DNA of 60,058 bases from positions 1 through 60,058 of the forward strand of contig CALZOZ010000002.1 of the NCBI GenBank assembly GCA_945828095.1, in the 5' to 3' direction. Origin of the DNA: an uncultured Clostridia bacterium (GTDB lineage: Bacteria; Bacillota; Clostridia; Peptostreptococcales; Anaerovoracaceae). The notes beneath the pieces were generated by a model. It was given only the letters and a program-made list of their open reading frames with translations. It was not told where the DNA came from and searched no databases. Made by a program: the position numbers and the translations under genes. Below are positions 1 through 7,897 of this stretch, one piece after another. Every line of letters begins with the position of its first letter. Position 1 is the stretch's first letter.

Positions 1-795
1 TTTCCTTTCGCCATCTTCCATCACCTCCTTGGTAAGCTGCATATATGCTTTAGCCACTGCACTTTTCGCATCGTAGGAAAAAATGCTTTCACCTGCAGCT
101 GTGGTTTCCGCTGCCTTTACCGCCACAGGTATTTCCGTTTTAAAAACTCTGCATATGCTCCCATAGTTTTCTCTGACTGTATCAGAAATCTCTGAAGCAA
201 AGTTCGTCCGCCTGTCCAGCAAGGTCATGAGTATACCTTCAATCTCCAGTCCCGGGTTAATATATTTCTTGACACGGGTTATGGACTGGAGAAGCTGTGT
301 CATCCCCTTAGCCGGAAGGTAGTGAGCCTGCACAGGTATAATCACACTGTCCGCAGCAGCCAGTGCATTGACCGTAATCATTCCCAAAGAAGGCATACAG
401 TCTATCAGTACATAATCGTAGCCGTCTTTGACAGAGTCCACATACTCCTTCATGATTTTCTCCCTGTTCATTACGTTGACAAGCTGCATTTCCATGGCTG
501 ACAGTTCCAGATTTGAAGGCATAAGGTCTATACCTTCCTTGTGGTGAAGAATTCCATTATCCGGTTTAAACTCCTTTTCACTGATTATGCTCTGCATAAC
601 CGAAGCCAAGGTCCAGTCACAGCTGTCAGTATCATTGTAACCAAGGCTCACTGTCAGGTCTCCCTGAGGGTCTGCATCGATGAGCAGAACCTTTTTCCCC
701 TGAGTGGCCAGTCCGGCACCAAGGTTTAAGGTCGTTGTGGTCTTTCCCACGCCACCCTTCTGATTTACAATTGCAATAACTTTCGTTTTCTTCAT
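1..795 (-). CDS. parA: ParA/Soj-family partition ATPase (partial, 3' end cut by window edge)
   Basis: Deviant Walker-type ATPase that segregates or maintains plasmids and integrative elements. The ATG at 795 follows a GGAGG site lying inside the end of the preceding gene. The reading frame is open from 795 to the window edge, 265 codons, so only the last few residues are probably missing. Visible motifs are the deviant Walker A KGGVGKTT at residues 13-20 and DADPQG near residue 43. The gene starts only two bases after the DUF6017 gene, so the two form one transcription unit. A ParA next to a DUF6017 protein is typical of conjugative or plasmid-derived elements of Firmicutes rather than of the chromosomal parAB locus, and no parB is visible here. 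Family assignment is secure; the role in this element is inferred. Confidence 0.92.
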   Translation of the reverse strand, partial: MKKTKVIAIVNQKGGVGKTTTTLNLGAGLATQGKKVLLIDADPQGDLTVSLGYNDTDSCDWTLASVMQSIISEKEFKPDNGILHHKEGIDLMPSNLELSAMEMQLVNVMNREKIMKEYVDSVKDGYDYVLIDCMPSLGMITVNALAAADSVIIPVQAHYLPAKGMTQLLQSITRVKKYINPGLEIEGILMTLLDRRTNFASEISDTVRENYGSICRVFKTEIPVAVKAAETTAAGESIFSYDAKSAVAKAYMQLTKEVMEDGERK

Positions 796-797
796 TT

Positions 798-1676
798 TCA
801 ACCTCCTCGCAAATCGTGATTAACCTCTGCTGTATAATAGTGATTCATTGTCACCGGTGCGTTATATAGCGCTGTCAGCAGATACTGATGAATGTTATGT
901 ATCTTTCCTGAGCTTACCTTCATACATCCTATGACATAAAGAATGTGTTCCGAGTTAAGTCTGAGAAACCTTTCCCGTACAACCTCTGTAGGTATCTCGC
1001 TTCCGCCTACCCTGACAAAAGGTTCATTTACGCAGACTGCATCCGACATCAGTTCAACCAGCTCGTCCACTTCTTCTGCTGCAGCCGGTGATTCTTCAGC
1101 CAGAACCTCGTAGCTAATATTCTTTTTTATCTGATTTTTAAACAAATTCCTTTCCATCATCATCTTATCTGCATCCGCCTGTTTCCTTGATTGATTTGAT
1201 TGGTAATTGTTTTTATCAGTTGTTTCTTTTTCAGTATTTATTTCTTCTTTATTTATTTGTGCAGGAGTTTCCGTACACGGTCTCTCCGTTAACGGAATCA
1301 CCGTATCCGGTTTTACCGTGTCTGGTTTTACCGTGTACGGCTTTTCCGGACACGGCAATTCCTGCTGCGGTAAATTATCCTGAGGCTGTTCGTAAATCAC
1401 GTATTCCACCTTTCCCAGACGGCCGTTGCTGCATCTTGTCTGCTCCCGGAAAAGATATCCGAATTTCTCCAGCTCCTTTAAGGGAGTGGCAATGCCGTCA
1501 GGACTTTCCTTACATATTGAAGCCAGCCCCCTTACGCTGTAGTCCCAGCCATCAGGCAAACTTAAAATCAGAGAAAGCAGTCCCTTTGCCTTAAGGGACA
1601 ATCTTCTGTCTCTGAGATGGTAGTTGCTCATGGTTGTGTAATTCTTATTTTTTTCAATTCTAAATACAGCCATCAT
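798..1676 (-). CDS. Helix-turn-helix replication/regulatory protein with DUF6017 C-terminal domain
   Basis: Protein of 292 residues. The N-terminal 90 residues look like the winged-helix replication-initiator-type domain found on Firmicute plasmids and conjugative elements (SLKAKGLLSLILSLPDGWDY region). The middle, about residues 100-150, is low complexity with repeated Pro/Thr/Val units (KPDTV-like). The C-terminal ~90 residues match the pattern I associate with DUF6017, ending in a conserved TMNHYYTAEVNHDL-like stretch. Start may be Met1 or Met2. It precedes parA with a two-base gap. Such proteins occur as accessory cargo of integrative conjugative elements, usually near one end, which fits the truncated host gene just outside. 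The exact function (replication initiation or copy control) is not shown by the sequence. Confidence 0.8.
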   Translation of the reverse strand: MMAVFRIEKNKNYTTMSNYHLRDRRLSLKAKGLLSLILSLPDGWDYSVRGLASICKESPDGIATPLKELEKFGYLFREQTRCSNGRLGKVEYVIYEQPQDNLPQQELPCPEKPYTVKPDTVKPDTVIPLTERPCTETPAQINKEEINTEKETTDKNNYQSNQSRKQADADKMMMERNLFKNQIKKNISYEVLAEESPAAAEEVDELVELMSDAVCVNEPFVRVGGSEIPTEVVRERFLRLNSEHILYVIGCMKVSSGKIHNIHQYLLTALYNAPVTMNHYYTAEVNHDLRGG

Positions 1677-1765
1677 TTTTCCTCCGTCTGCGTAATTAAA
1701 AAAAGCTCCATTTTAATGGAACTTTCGTCAAATTTATGGCTGCCGTACACACAAGGCAGTTCGTG
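1677..1765. other. Probable junction between mobile element and host chromosome
   Basis: Between the start of the DUF6017 gene and the first codons of the cwlJ remnant. Homology to the hydrolase begins at about 1757 (codons for RQFVCMRE); immediately upstream the frame has a stop at 1697 and no recognisable hydrolase sequence. A short palindrome, TCCATT-TT-AATGGA, lies at 1708-1721 and could be a recombinase-binding or terminal repeat. The exact att core cannot be fixed without the other end of the element. Confidence 0.5.
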
Positions 1766-2020
1766 TGCATGCGCGAGACTGTAGGCGGACAGTACAATGC
1801 CCAGAATGTCTACAACATGACACCTACCCAGGAGCATTATGACATAGTCGACTGGGCACTGGACGGAGGAAGACTGCAAGGAGTGGATCAGTCCCTTTTT
1901 TTCTTCAATCCCTACAGCGATACATGCCCTACATACTTTCCAACAAGGGTCGGGGTTATACATAACCGGGTAGGCGACCATTGTTTCTATATCCCTACTG
2001 AACTTTACAAGGATACTTAA
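1736..2020 (+). pseudogene. cwlJ: 5'-truncated cell-wall hydrolase CwlJ/SleB (Hydrolase_2 family)
   Basis: The open frame of 94 codons carries only the C-terminal two thirds of a spore-cortex lytic hydrolase: MRETVGGQYNAQ, then a SLFFFNPYSDTCP stretch and an end of the NRVGDHCFY type. Intact family members are about 130-150 residues and begin with a segment holding the catalytic glutamate (AEAxGE); that part is absent here and the first ~7 residues are unrelated. No good ribosome site precedes the ATG. It lies 12 bases before gerQ, the same cwlJ-gerQ order as in Bacillus, which supports the identity. The break coincides with the edge of the ParA/DUF6017 element, so the 5' half may sit at the element's other end outside the window. 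Confidence 0.75.
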
Positions 2021-2032
2021 GGAGGTTTTTTT

Positions 2033-2797
2033 ATGGCACCATGCGGTGGAAATTTTGTTACACCAAAGATGATCAGAAAAGGCGAGGTACATATCGGTGA
2101 CAAGATTAAACTGGAAGAAGCATCAGCACCTGCAGCAGAGGTTGTTGCCACAGCTGCGCCGGCAGAAGCTCAGGCACCTGCTGAACCGGCTTCAATCAAA
2201 GACGCAGCTGAAAATGCAGTCGAAGTACAGACAAGAACGGCACCCAGCATGATTCCGGGCACTCAGGGTATGCCCGGTGTACAGATGCAGGGAATGCCAG
2301 GAATGCAGGGAATGCAAGGGATGCAGGGAATGCAAGGCACCCAAAACACAATTACAGATGACAACGGTGTCACCCGCAGGCAGGCAGCTGCACCTCAAAT
2401 GCAGCAGCAGGCCGAGTTCCCGCTTAACTTTAACGGCATGACAGACTACGTAAACTCCCTTGCCGCTGCAGGAAGCCAGAGCCCGAGCTTCAATGTTCCG
2501 AGCCACCCGATGGTTCCGCCTGAATATGAGCAGACCATCGACTATGACTCCATCCAGTACATGAACGGCTTTCTCAGAACTCAGATAGGCCGTTATGTGA
2601 GGGTTGAGCAGCTTATCGGCTCAGGAAATACAGAAGAACGATTCGGCTTCCTCGTAGGAGTAGGAAACAACTACCTGCTGCTTCAGGATATTTCCAACGG
2701 CAACATACTGGTAGTAGACTTCTATAGTGTCAAGTTCGTATACATTTACTTCGGTGAACCGGTTTTCCCTAACATTCCTTTAGGGCCTGCCGTATAA
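2033..2797 (+). CDS. gerQ: Spore coat protein GerQ-like, with extended Met/Gly-rich N-terminal region
   Basis: GerQ is a spore coat/inner-coat protein that in Bacillus is needed for CwlJ to work in Ca-dipicolinate germination and is cross-linked by transglutaminase. The last ~85 residues match the GerQ domain: a segment around SIQYMNGFLRTQIGRYVRVE, a central GFLVGVGNNYLLLQD strand pair, and the terminal Tyr/Phe-rich strand. The protein is 254 residues, longer than Bacillus GerQ (~180), because of an Ala/Pro/Glu-rich stretch and a MQG/MPG tandem repeat at residues ~85-102. AAGGAGG lies just before the ATG. It follows the cwlJ remnant by 12 bases and is followed by a strong terminator. The usual upstream sporulation promoter may have been separated from it by the element insertion. 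Confidence 0.85.
   Translation: MAPCGGNFVTPKMIRKGEVHIGDKIKLEEASAPAAEVVATAAPAEAQAPAEPASIKDAAENAVEVQTRTAPSMIPGTQGMPGVQMQGMPGMQGMQGMQGMQGTQNTITDDNGVTRRQAAAPQMQQQAEFPLNFNGMTDYVNSLAAAGSQSPSFNVPSHPMVPPEYEQTIDYDSIQYMNGFLRTQIGRYVRVEQLIGSGNTEERFGFLVGVGNNYLLLQDISNGNILVVDFYSVKFVYIYFGEPVFPNIPLGPAV
2285..2338 (+). repeat. Six 9-bp tandem repeats inside gerQ
   Basis: Six near-identical units of the type atgcaggga encode Met-Gln-Gly or Met-Pro-Gly triplets. In-frame 9-bp units would allow length variation by slippage without loss of frame. Confidence 0.9.
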
Positions 2798-2803
2798 AAA
2801 AAC

Positions 2804-2840
2804 AAGGGGCCACATCCTTCGCAGAGTGGCTCCTTATTAT
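2804..2840. terminator. Bidirectional terminator between gerQ and the aro gene
   Basis: Ten-base-pair stem AAGGGGCCAC (2804-2813) with GTGGCTCCTT (2826-2835), one G-T pair, preceded by a run of A and followed by an AT-rich tract. It separates two convergent genes. Confidence 0.85.
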
Positions 2841-2841
2841 A

Positions 2842-5184
2842 TTATCTGAACACTTCCATTATTTTCTCAGCTGTCTCCTCAGGAGTAAGGCCGTTCATGT
2901 CCACTTCGGCGTCGCACCAGCTTCTGTATAGCGGCAGGCGAGCCTGATAGAGTCTTTCCAAAGGCTGGCTCTGGCTAAGAGGTCTTCCTTCTATCGGCAG
3001 CAGAGTCAAGTCGCGATTAAGGAAGACGATAAAGGAGTTTTCGGCCAGAGCATAGTAGTTTTCCTCTCTGGTGATTATGCCTCCTCCGCCTGAAATGATA
3101 ACGCCGGTCTTCTGTGACAGTTCTGAGGCTGCAGCACTTTCAAGGTCTCGGAAATACTCCTCGCCCTCATCAGCAAAGATTTCCGGAATCGGTCTGCCGT
3201 CTCTTGCGATAATCATTTCGTCTGTATCGAAAAGCTCACGGCCCAGCATATCTGCCAGAGCTGTTCCCACAGTAGTCTTTCCTGTTCCCGGCATGCCGAT
3301 AAGCAGGATATTCTGTTTTTCGCTTCTCATTGCATCTGCAATTTTTTCAGTGATTTCTTCTCTTTCTTCGATTACATTATCCGTAAAGAGCATGTAGGAG
3401 TAAACCGCCTGCGACACGAGCATCTGAAGGCCCGAAATCGGCTCCATGAGAGACTTTTTGGCCTGGCACAGCAGATTGGTCCTGATAGGATTATATATAA
3501 GGTCTACGACCCATTTGAGCTTTGTAAAGGTTCCAGGGTATACCAGAGACTTGCCTGTATCAGGGTACATTCCCACCGGTGTGGTGTTTATCAGAATGTC
3601 AGCATCCTTGTGGTCAGCAATGTCAGCAAAGGTTGTCTCTCCTTTGCGGCTCATCACAACCACCTGTCCGGCGCCCATATCCTTCAGCACAGCACATACA
3701 GCCTTGGATGCGCCTCCATCACCCAGTACCAGGCACTTTGCGTCCTCAACCTGTACCTCATTTGCATCCAGCGTATGCATAAATCCGTAATAATCGGTGT
3801 TATATCCGATCAGTCTGCCGTCCTTTCTGACGATAGTGTTTACGGCACCAATAGCTGCCGCCTCCTCGGAAAGCTTGTCCAGGAAAGGTATAACGTCCTC
3901 TTTATAAGGCACGGTTACATTCAGGCCTTCCCATTCCCCGCCTTTTATGAAAGCTTCCAGCTCCTCAGGTTCTTTCTCGAATAAAACATAATCGTAAGTT
4001 CTGCCTGCAGCTTCGCCTATCTGTCTGTGTATGTCCGGACTGAAGCTGTATCCCAGCTTTCTGCCCAGAAGGCCGAAGGGTCTTGCCCCGGTCTTCCCTT
4101 CCTCATGGCCTGCCATGTGGTCAATATCTTCACTGCTGCCTTCTTCGGCAACAGTTTCCTTCTCCTCAAGCAGCAGTGCATCCAGCACTGCTGCAGCAGC
4201 TGACGCCTCTACGCAGGCTGCCGTCTGAGAAACATTGCAGGCTGTTTTCTTTCCTTTTATGGTTATGTATTCCGGCTTCATAGTGTCAAGGTTTACGCTG
4301 ACCTGCTCCTTGCCAATGGAAGGTGCAGGGCTTACAGCCGCCCTAAGGACGATAGGCATTCCTGTAGCTACGCCGCCCAGAATTCCTCCGTGATTATTTG
4401 ATGAGGTCCTCACATTGCCGTCCTCATCGATTACATAAGGGTCGTTGTTTTCTGAACCGGAAAGAGATGTGCCTGCAAATCCGCTTCCGAATTCCACTCC
4501 GCAGACACCCGGGATGCCGAATACAGCCTGAGCCAGCTTAGGCCTGAGCCCATCAAAGTAGCTGTCACCGCAGGAGCCTGCCTCAAGACCCATTACTGCA
4601 CACTCCACAACTCCGCCTACGGAATCTTCCTCAACAACAGTGGATTCAATTATATCATCAAAAGTCAGCGGATTTTTGCTTCCGCTGATTTCAGCTATAT
4701 CCGAAAGCACTTCTACACCGCGGCCTGCCAGTATCTGCTTAGCCACAGCTCCGGCTACACAAAGCCCCAGAGTCAGGTCCTCCGAAAATCTTCCGCCGCC
4801 TATGAAATCCGCCTTCGGTCCATCCTTCATTACCGCTGCAAAATCAGCATGACCGGGACGCGGAATCAGCTTGTATTCCTCCCATTCATCTATGTCAGGT
4901 GCAGGGCTTTCTACCACAGCTTCAACAGTGCTGTCCGTTACTATGCCCAGCTCCCCTCCAAAGCTTATTACTCCGGTTTTCCATATGATTTCACGTTCAT
5001 ATTCTTCTCTTTCGTCTTCACCATATCTTCCCGTCCGGTCGTCCCATCTCCTGATTAAATCAGAAATCTGACCGTAGTCTATAACTGTGCCCTCAGGGAC
5101 ACCTTCTATTTTTACTGTAATTTCTCTTTGAGAGGGACAGCCTCCCAAAGTTACTTTAAATTTACTGCCAAAACTGCTTGCCAT
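2842..5184 (-). CDS. Fusion: degenerate chorismate synthase - shikimate dehydrogenase - shikimate kinase
   Basis: A 780-residue polypeptide. Residues ~1-340 are a chorismate synthase (AroC) fold: MASSFGSKFKVT start, RPGHAD, and NNHGGILGG are kept, but GESHG is replaced by GGCPS (loss of the first catalytic His), RSSARET by RFSEDLT, and RHDPC by KTACN. Residues ~365-625 are shikimate dehydrogenase (AroE) with SFSPDIH, NVTVPYKE (catalytic Lys), NTD and LGDGGAS. Residues ~630-780 are shikimate kinase (AroK) with Walker A GMPGTGKTT, DTDE and GGGG. AroE and AroK look active; the AroC part probably is not. ATG at 5184 overlaps the stop of the response-regulator gene by one base (TAATG), implying translational coupling. 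Alternative: an AroC with altered active-site chemistry. Confidence 0.88.
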   Translation of the reverse strand: MASSFGSKFKVTLGGCPSQREITVKIEGVPEGTVIDYGQISDLIRRWDDRTGRYGEDEREEYEREIIWKTGVISFGGELGIVTDSTVEAVVESPAPDIDEWEEYKLIPRPGHADFAAVMKDGPKADFIGGGRFSEDLTLGLCVAGAVAKQILAGRGVEVLSDIAEISGSKNPLTFDDIIESTVVEEDSVGGVVECAVMGLEAGSCGDSYFDGLRPKLAQAVFGIPGVCGVEFGSGFAGTSLSGSENNDPYVIDEDGNVRTSSNNHGGILGGVATGMPIVLRAAVSPAPSIGKEQVSVNLDTMKPEYITIKGKKTACNVSQTAACVEASAAAAVLDALLLEEKETVAEEGSSEDIDHMAGHEEGKTGARPFGLLGRKLGYSFSPDIHRQIGEAAGRTYDYVLFEKEPEELEAFIKGGEWEGLNVTVPYKEDVIPFLDKLSEEAAAIGAVNTIVRKDGRLIGYNTDYYGFMHTLDANEVQVEDAKCLVLGDGGASKAVCAVLKDMGAGQVVVMSRKGETTFADIADHKDADILINTTPVGMYPDTGKSLVYPGTFTKLKWVVDLIYNPIRTNLLCQAKKSLMEPISGLQMLVSQAVYSYMLFTDNVIEEREEITEKIADAMRSEKQNILLIGMPGTGKTTVGTALADMLGRELFDTDEMIIARDGRPIPEIFADEGEEYFRDLESAAASELSQKTGVIISGGGGIITREENYYALAENSFIVFLNRDLTLLPIEGRPLSQSQPLERLYQARLPLYRSWCDAEVDMNGLTPEETAEKIMEVFR

Positions 5185-5906
5185 TAATAACCTCCAACCA
5201 TTCCTTCGTCTTCCAGCATACGATAACCCACTCCTAATTCGGTGAAAATATATTTGGGTTCGCCTGGGTTTGCCTCTATTTTACGCCTGATATTGGCCAT
5301 ATTAACTCTTAAAATTCTATTATTATCATCCGCATACGGGCCCCATACCTGGTCTATAAGAGTGTCATAGGTCATAACCTTGCCTGAGTTCTTTGCCAGC
5401 AGGGATACGATTTTATACTCAACCCTGGTCAGGTGGACTTCCTTGCCTTCAAGGATTACAAGCCGCTTTTCAAAGTCTATAACAAGACCGGCAGCTGAGT
5501 AAGGTCTGTTGGTGTTTGCTCCTTCGCCGACAAGCTTATTATTGTGCCTGATTGCCGTACGGATTCTTGCAAGCAGCTCATTGGTTCCGAAAGGCTTTGT
5601 TATGTAATCATCTGCTCCTGCGTCCAGAGCTATTACCTTTTCCTTTTCCTGTGTTCTGGCTGAAATAACTATAATCGGCAGACTTGACCACTCACGTGTT
5701 TTTTTGATAATTTCCACTCCGTCCATGTCAGGAAGTCCCAGATCCAATAGTACAAGATCCGGAAGGGATGATGTTATAAGTGCCATACCATCCTTGCCAT
5801 TGGCAGCGGTAGTCACCTTGTATTCATTGCTGCTTAAAGTTTTACTGATAAAGTCGCAGATACTTTTTTCGTCTTCTATTATTAATACTGATACCTTCTG
5901 ATACAT
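5184..5906 (-). CDS. kdpE: OmpR/PhoB-type response regulator, KdpE-like
   Basis: 240 residues. Receiver domain at residues 5-120 with the acidic pair EDE at 11-13, phospho-acceptor Asp55 in LVLLDLGLPDMDG and Lys104 in ITKPFG; winged-helix DNA-binding domain at ~140-235. Overall it resembles KdpE, the regulator of high-affinity potassium transport. It follows the sensor kinase by 15 bases and overlaps the aro fusion gene by one base. No kdpABC genes are in the window, so its targets are unknown, and KdpE naming reflects similarity only. Confidence 0.88.
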   Translation of the reverse strand: MYQKVSVLIIEDEKSICDFISKTLSSNEYKVTTAANGKDGMALITSSLPDLVLLDLGLPDMDGVEIIKKTREWSSLPIIVISARTQEKEKVIALDAGADDYITKPFGTNELLARIRTAIRHNNKLVGEGANTNRPYSAAGLVIDFEKRLVILEGKEVHLTRVEYKIVSLLAKNSGKVMTYDTLIDQVWGPYADDNNRILRVNMANIRRKIEANPGEPKYIFTELGVGYRMLEDEGMVGGY

Positions 5907-5921
5907 ATTGTTTCCCTCCTA

Positions 5922-7094
5922 TTATTCCTCAGTCTCCTTTGGGAGCGAGAAGCAGAACTCAGCCCCCTCTTCACAGTTTCTTGCAAAAATTTCCCCGCTG
6001 TGGGCCATGATGATGGTTTTACAGATAGAAAGTCCGATTCCCATTCCCTTGTATCCGTCGGTGTTGTCGTCCCCCTTTTTAAAGCCTGCTCCGTCAAAGA
6101 TATCATCGATTCTGCTATCATCGATACCTACGCCATAGTCGCGGATTCGAACGCTTACACTTGTATCGTCCTCGTCGATGGTCAGTTCCAGAGGTTTGCT
6201 GCTGCCTGAGTGGAGCTGCGCATTCTGTAAAATATTCAGGATTACCTGCTGAATAAGCATGGCATCCATCATGACCATCATAGCATCGTCAGGCTCTGAT
6301 TCAGGTACGAAAACATGGACCTCCGCCTCCGGAAAACGCTTTTTAAACTGAATTACAGCAGCTGCCACAACCTCGTCCACCGGCTCTAATGATTTGGAAA
6401 CGCTGGCCGTATCATTATCTATACGGGTAACAGACAAAAGGTTTTCTACCATGTTAAGAAGCCAGTTGGCATCGCTGTTTATGTATTCTACAAACCCTCG
6501 TTTTTCCTCAGCCGAAAGTTTGTCCTCCATTTCAAGATATGACGAACTGTTTCCGATAATTCCTGTCAGTGGCGTCCTCAGGTCATGAGATACCGCCCTG
6601 AGAAGATTTGCACGCATCTTTTCCTTCTGTGCCTCCATGAGAGCCTTTTCCTGCTCTGCCAGAGCCTTTTCCTGTTCGATAAGCTTGCGGGACTGTTCCT
6701 TCATGTTGGTGCTCATAGTAGATGTTATGATAGCGATTATGAACATCCCCAGGAAAGTCACCTGATATCCTTCAAGGGTGAAGTTGAAGGTCTGATACGG
6801 ATAGGTGAAAAAGAAGTTTACACCGAGTACACTGGCAACGGCGAACATGATACCGTAAATATAGCCGTCGGTATATCTGGTTATTATGAAAACTCCCAGA
6901 GTATAAAGCATGGCTATATTAAGCATAGGCGCTGATGCCATTTCATTAAAGAAAAATGAAGCCACCGTAACAGCAATAAAAATACTGAGAGATAGTATAG
7001 TATCCTTTTTATGAACGTTCACCATTTCTTCCTTGGAAGGTATTGCTGTCCGTTTTCCAGATTCGCGTTTCTTACCACTATTGCGTTCCTCCAT
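5922..7094 (-). CDS. kdpD: Membrane sensor histidine kinase, KdpD C-terminal type (DUF4118)
   Basis: 390 residues from the ATG at 7094, chosen because GGTGGAGG lies seven bases upstream; the longer frame to 7196 has no such site. Four membrane segments at about 33-52, 56-73, 78-98 and 110-127 form the KdpD-type DUF4118 region, followed by a Glu/Lys-rich coiled coil (~135-160), the dimerisation domain with His170 in RAVSHDLRTPLTG, and the ATPase domain with NAQLHS (N box), DYGVGI and GMGIGLSIC. The N-terminal KdpD and Usp domains of full-length KdpD are missing, as in many Firmicute short forms. Partner of the adjacent response regulator. Confidence 0.88.
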   Translation of the reverse strand: MEERNSGKKRESGKRTAIPSKEEMVNVHKKDTILSLSIFIAVTVASFFFNEMASAPMLNIAMLYTLGVFIITRYTDGYIYGIMFAVASVLGVNFFFTYPYQTFNFTLEGYQVTFLGMFIIAIITSTMSTNMKEQSRKLIEQEKALAEQEKALMEAQKEKMRANLLRAVSHDLRTPLTGIIGNSSSYLEMEDKLSAEEKRGFVEYINSDANWLLNMVENLLSVTRIDNDTASVSKSLEPVDEVVAAAVIQFKKRFPEAEVHVFVPESEPDDAMMVMMDAMLIQQVILNILQNAQLHSGSSKPLELTIDEDDTSVSVRIRDYGVGIDDSRIDDIFDGAGFKKGDDNTDGYKGMGIGLSICKTIIMAHSGEIFARNCEEGAEFCFSLPKETEE

Positions 7095-7249
7095 CACGTT
7101 TCCTCCACCTTTATAATATATCAAAAGTCCGTTAAAATGGTGCTTATTTTTTATGATAACAAAACGGTACTTTTTTTCAAGGGGGTATTTCACCAAACAG
7201 ATGGTTTTTTCATAAAATAAAGATATATCAATATGGAAGGAGCATTATT

Positions 7250-7648
7250 TTGATTAGAGATCCTTATATAGGCATGCCCTTAATGATGGGCAGCATGCAG
7301 ATTCCATGTGAATCCTGCAAAAACAACAGACCCATGCGTCAGCAAAGAATGCCGTCGGAAAGACAAATGAATTATAAAGCTGACTCCGAGCTTGGAGCCG
7401 GAGCTGCTATTGGCTGCGGCCCTCTCGGTGACAATCCTCAGCTTGACTGGCAGGGCGGCAGTGCCGGTAATGCCATGGGTTTTGACTCCATGTATCTCGG
7501 CAGTCTTCCCCTGGCCAGTGCTTATGTGCCGTTCCAGCAGTGGAAGACCACTTATTCCCTCGAAGCCGGTCTCAGCCGCGGAACAATTTTCCCTGAGCTT
7601 GACCTGCCTTTCGAAGGTTATATGAGAAAAGGGGGCATGGAAAGATGA
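7250..7648 (+). CDS. cotJA: Spore coat protein CotJA
   Basis: 132 residues starting at a TTG codon at 7250, seven bases after AAGGAG. The C-terminal ~40 residues (LASAYVPFQQWKTTYS, then RGTIFPELDLPF) are the CotJA core; the N-terminal ~85 residues are an Asn/Met/Gly-rich extension that makes it longer than the ~80-residue Bacillus protein and contain a CESC motif. First gene of cotJABC; overlaps cotJB by four bases. Mother-cell expression by a sporulation sigma factor is expected from family knowledge, but I could not identify the promoter with certainty. Confidence 0.85.
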   Translation: MIRDPYIGMPLMMGSMQIPCESCKNNRPMRQQRMPSERQMNYKADSELGAGAAIGCGPLGDNPQLDWQGGSAGNAMGFDSMYLGSLPLASAYVPFQQWKTTYSLEAGLSRGTIFPELDLPFEGYMRKGGMER

Positions 7649-7896
7649 ACAGAGACGAACTTATGAGCAAGATTCAGGAAACAGGCTTTGCTGTTTTCGA
7701 CACCGTGCTTTTCCTGGACTCCCACCCTACCTGCCGTGTAGCCCTTGACTTCTATAATGAAAACAAGCATATGTATGAGCGCTATGTAGAAGAATATGAG
7801 AAAAATTTCGGTCCTCTCTCCATAGGCGGAGTTAACAGGGATGCGGACAGCTGGACTTGGATACAGGGCCCTTGGCCTTGGGAATTGGAGGCATAG
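7645..7896 (+). CDS. cotJB: Spore coat protein CotJB
   Basis: 83 residues, the normal length. Shows the CotJB signature of a short helical protein with LFLDSHPTC, ALDFYN and a C-terminal WTWIQGPWPWE stretch. Start overlaps the cotJA stop (ATGA), and the stop is one base before the cotJC start, so the three are translated together. Part of the inner coat in other spore formers. Confidence 0.93.
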   Translation: MNRDELMSKIQETGFAVFDTVLFLDSHPTCRVALDFYNENKHMYERYVEEYEKNFGPLSIGGVNRDADSWTWIQGPWPWELEA

Positions 7897-7897
7897 T

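Noticed and set aside
1673-2092. Minus-strand open frame of 139 codons over the cwlJ remnant and gerQ start
   Set aside because: Antisense shadow with no ribosome site or family motif; the plus strand carries recognisable germination proteins.
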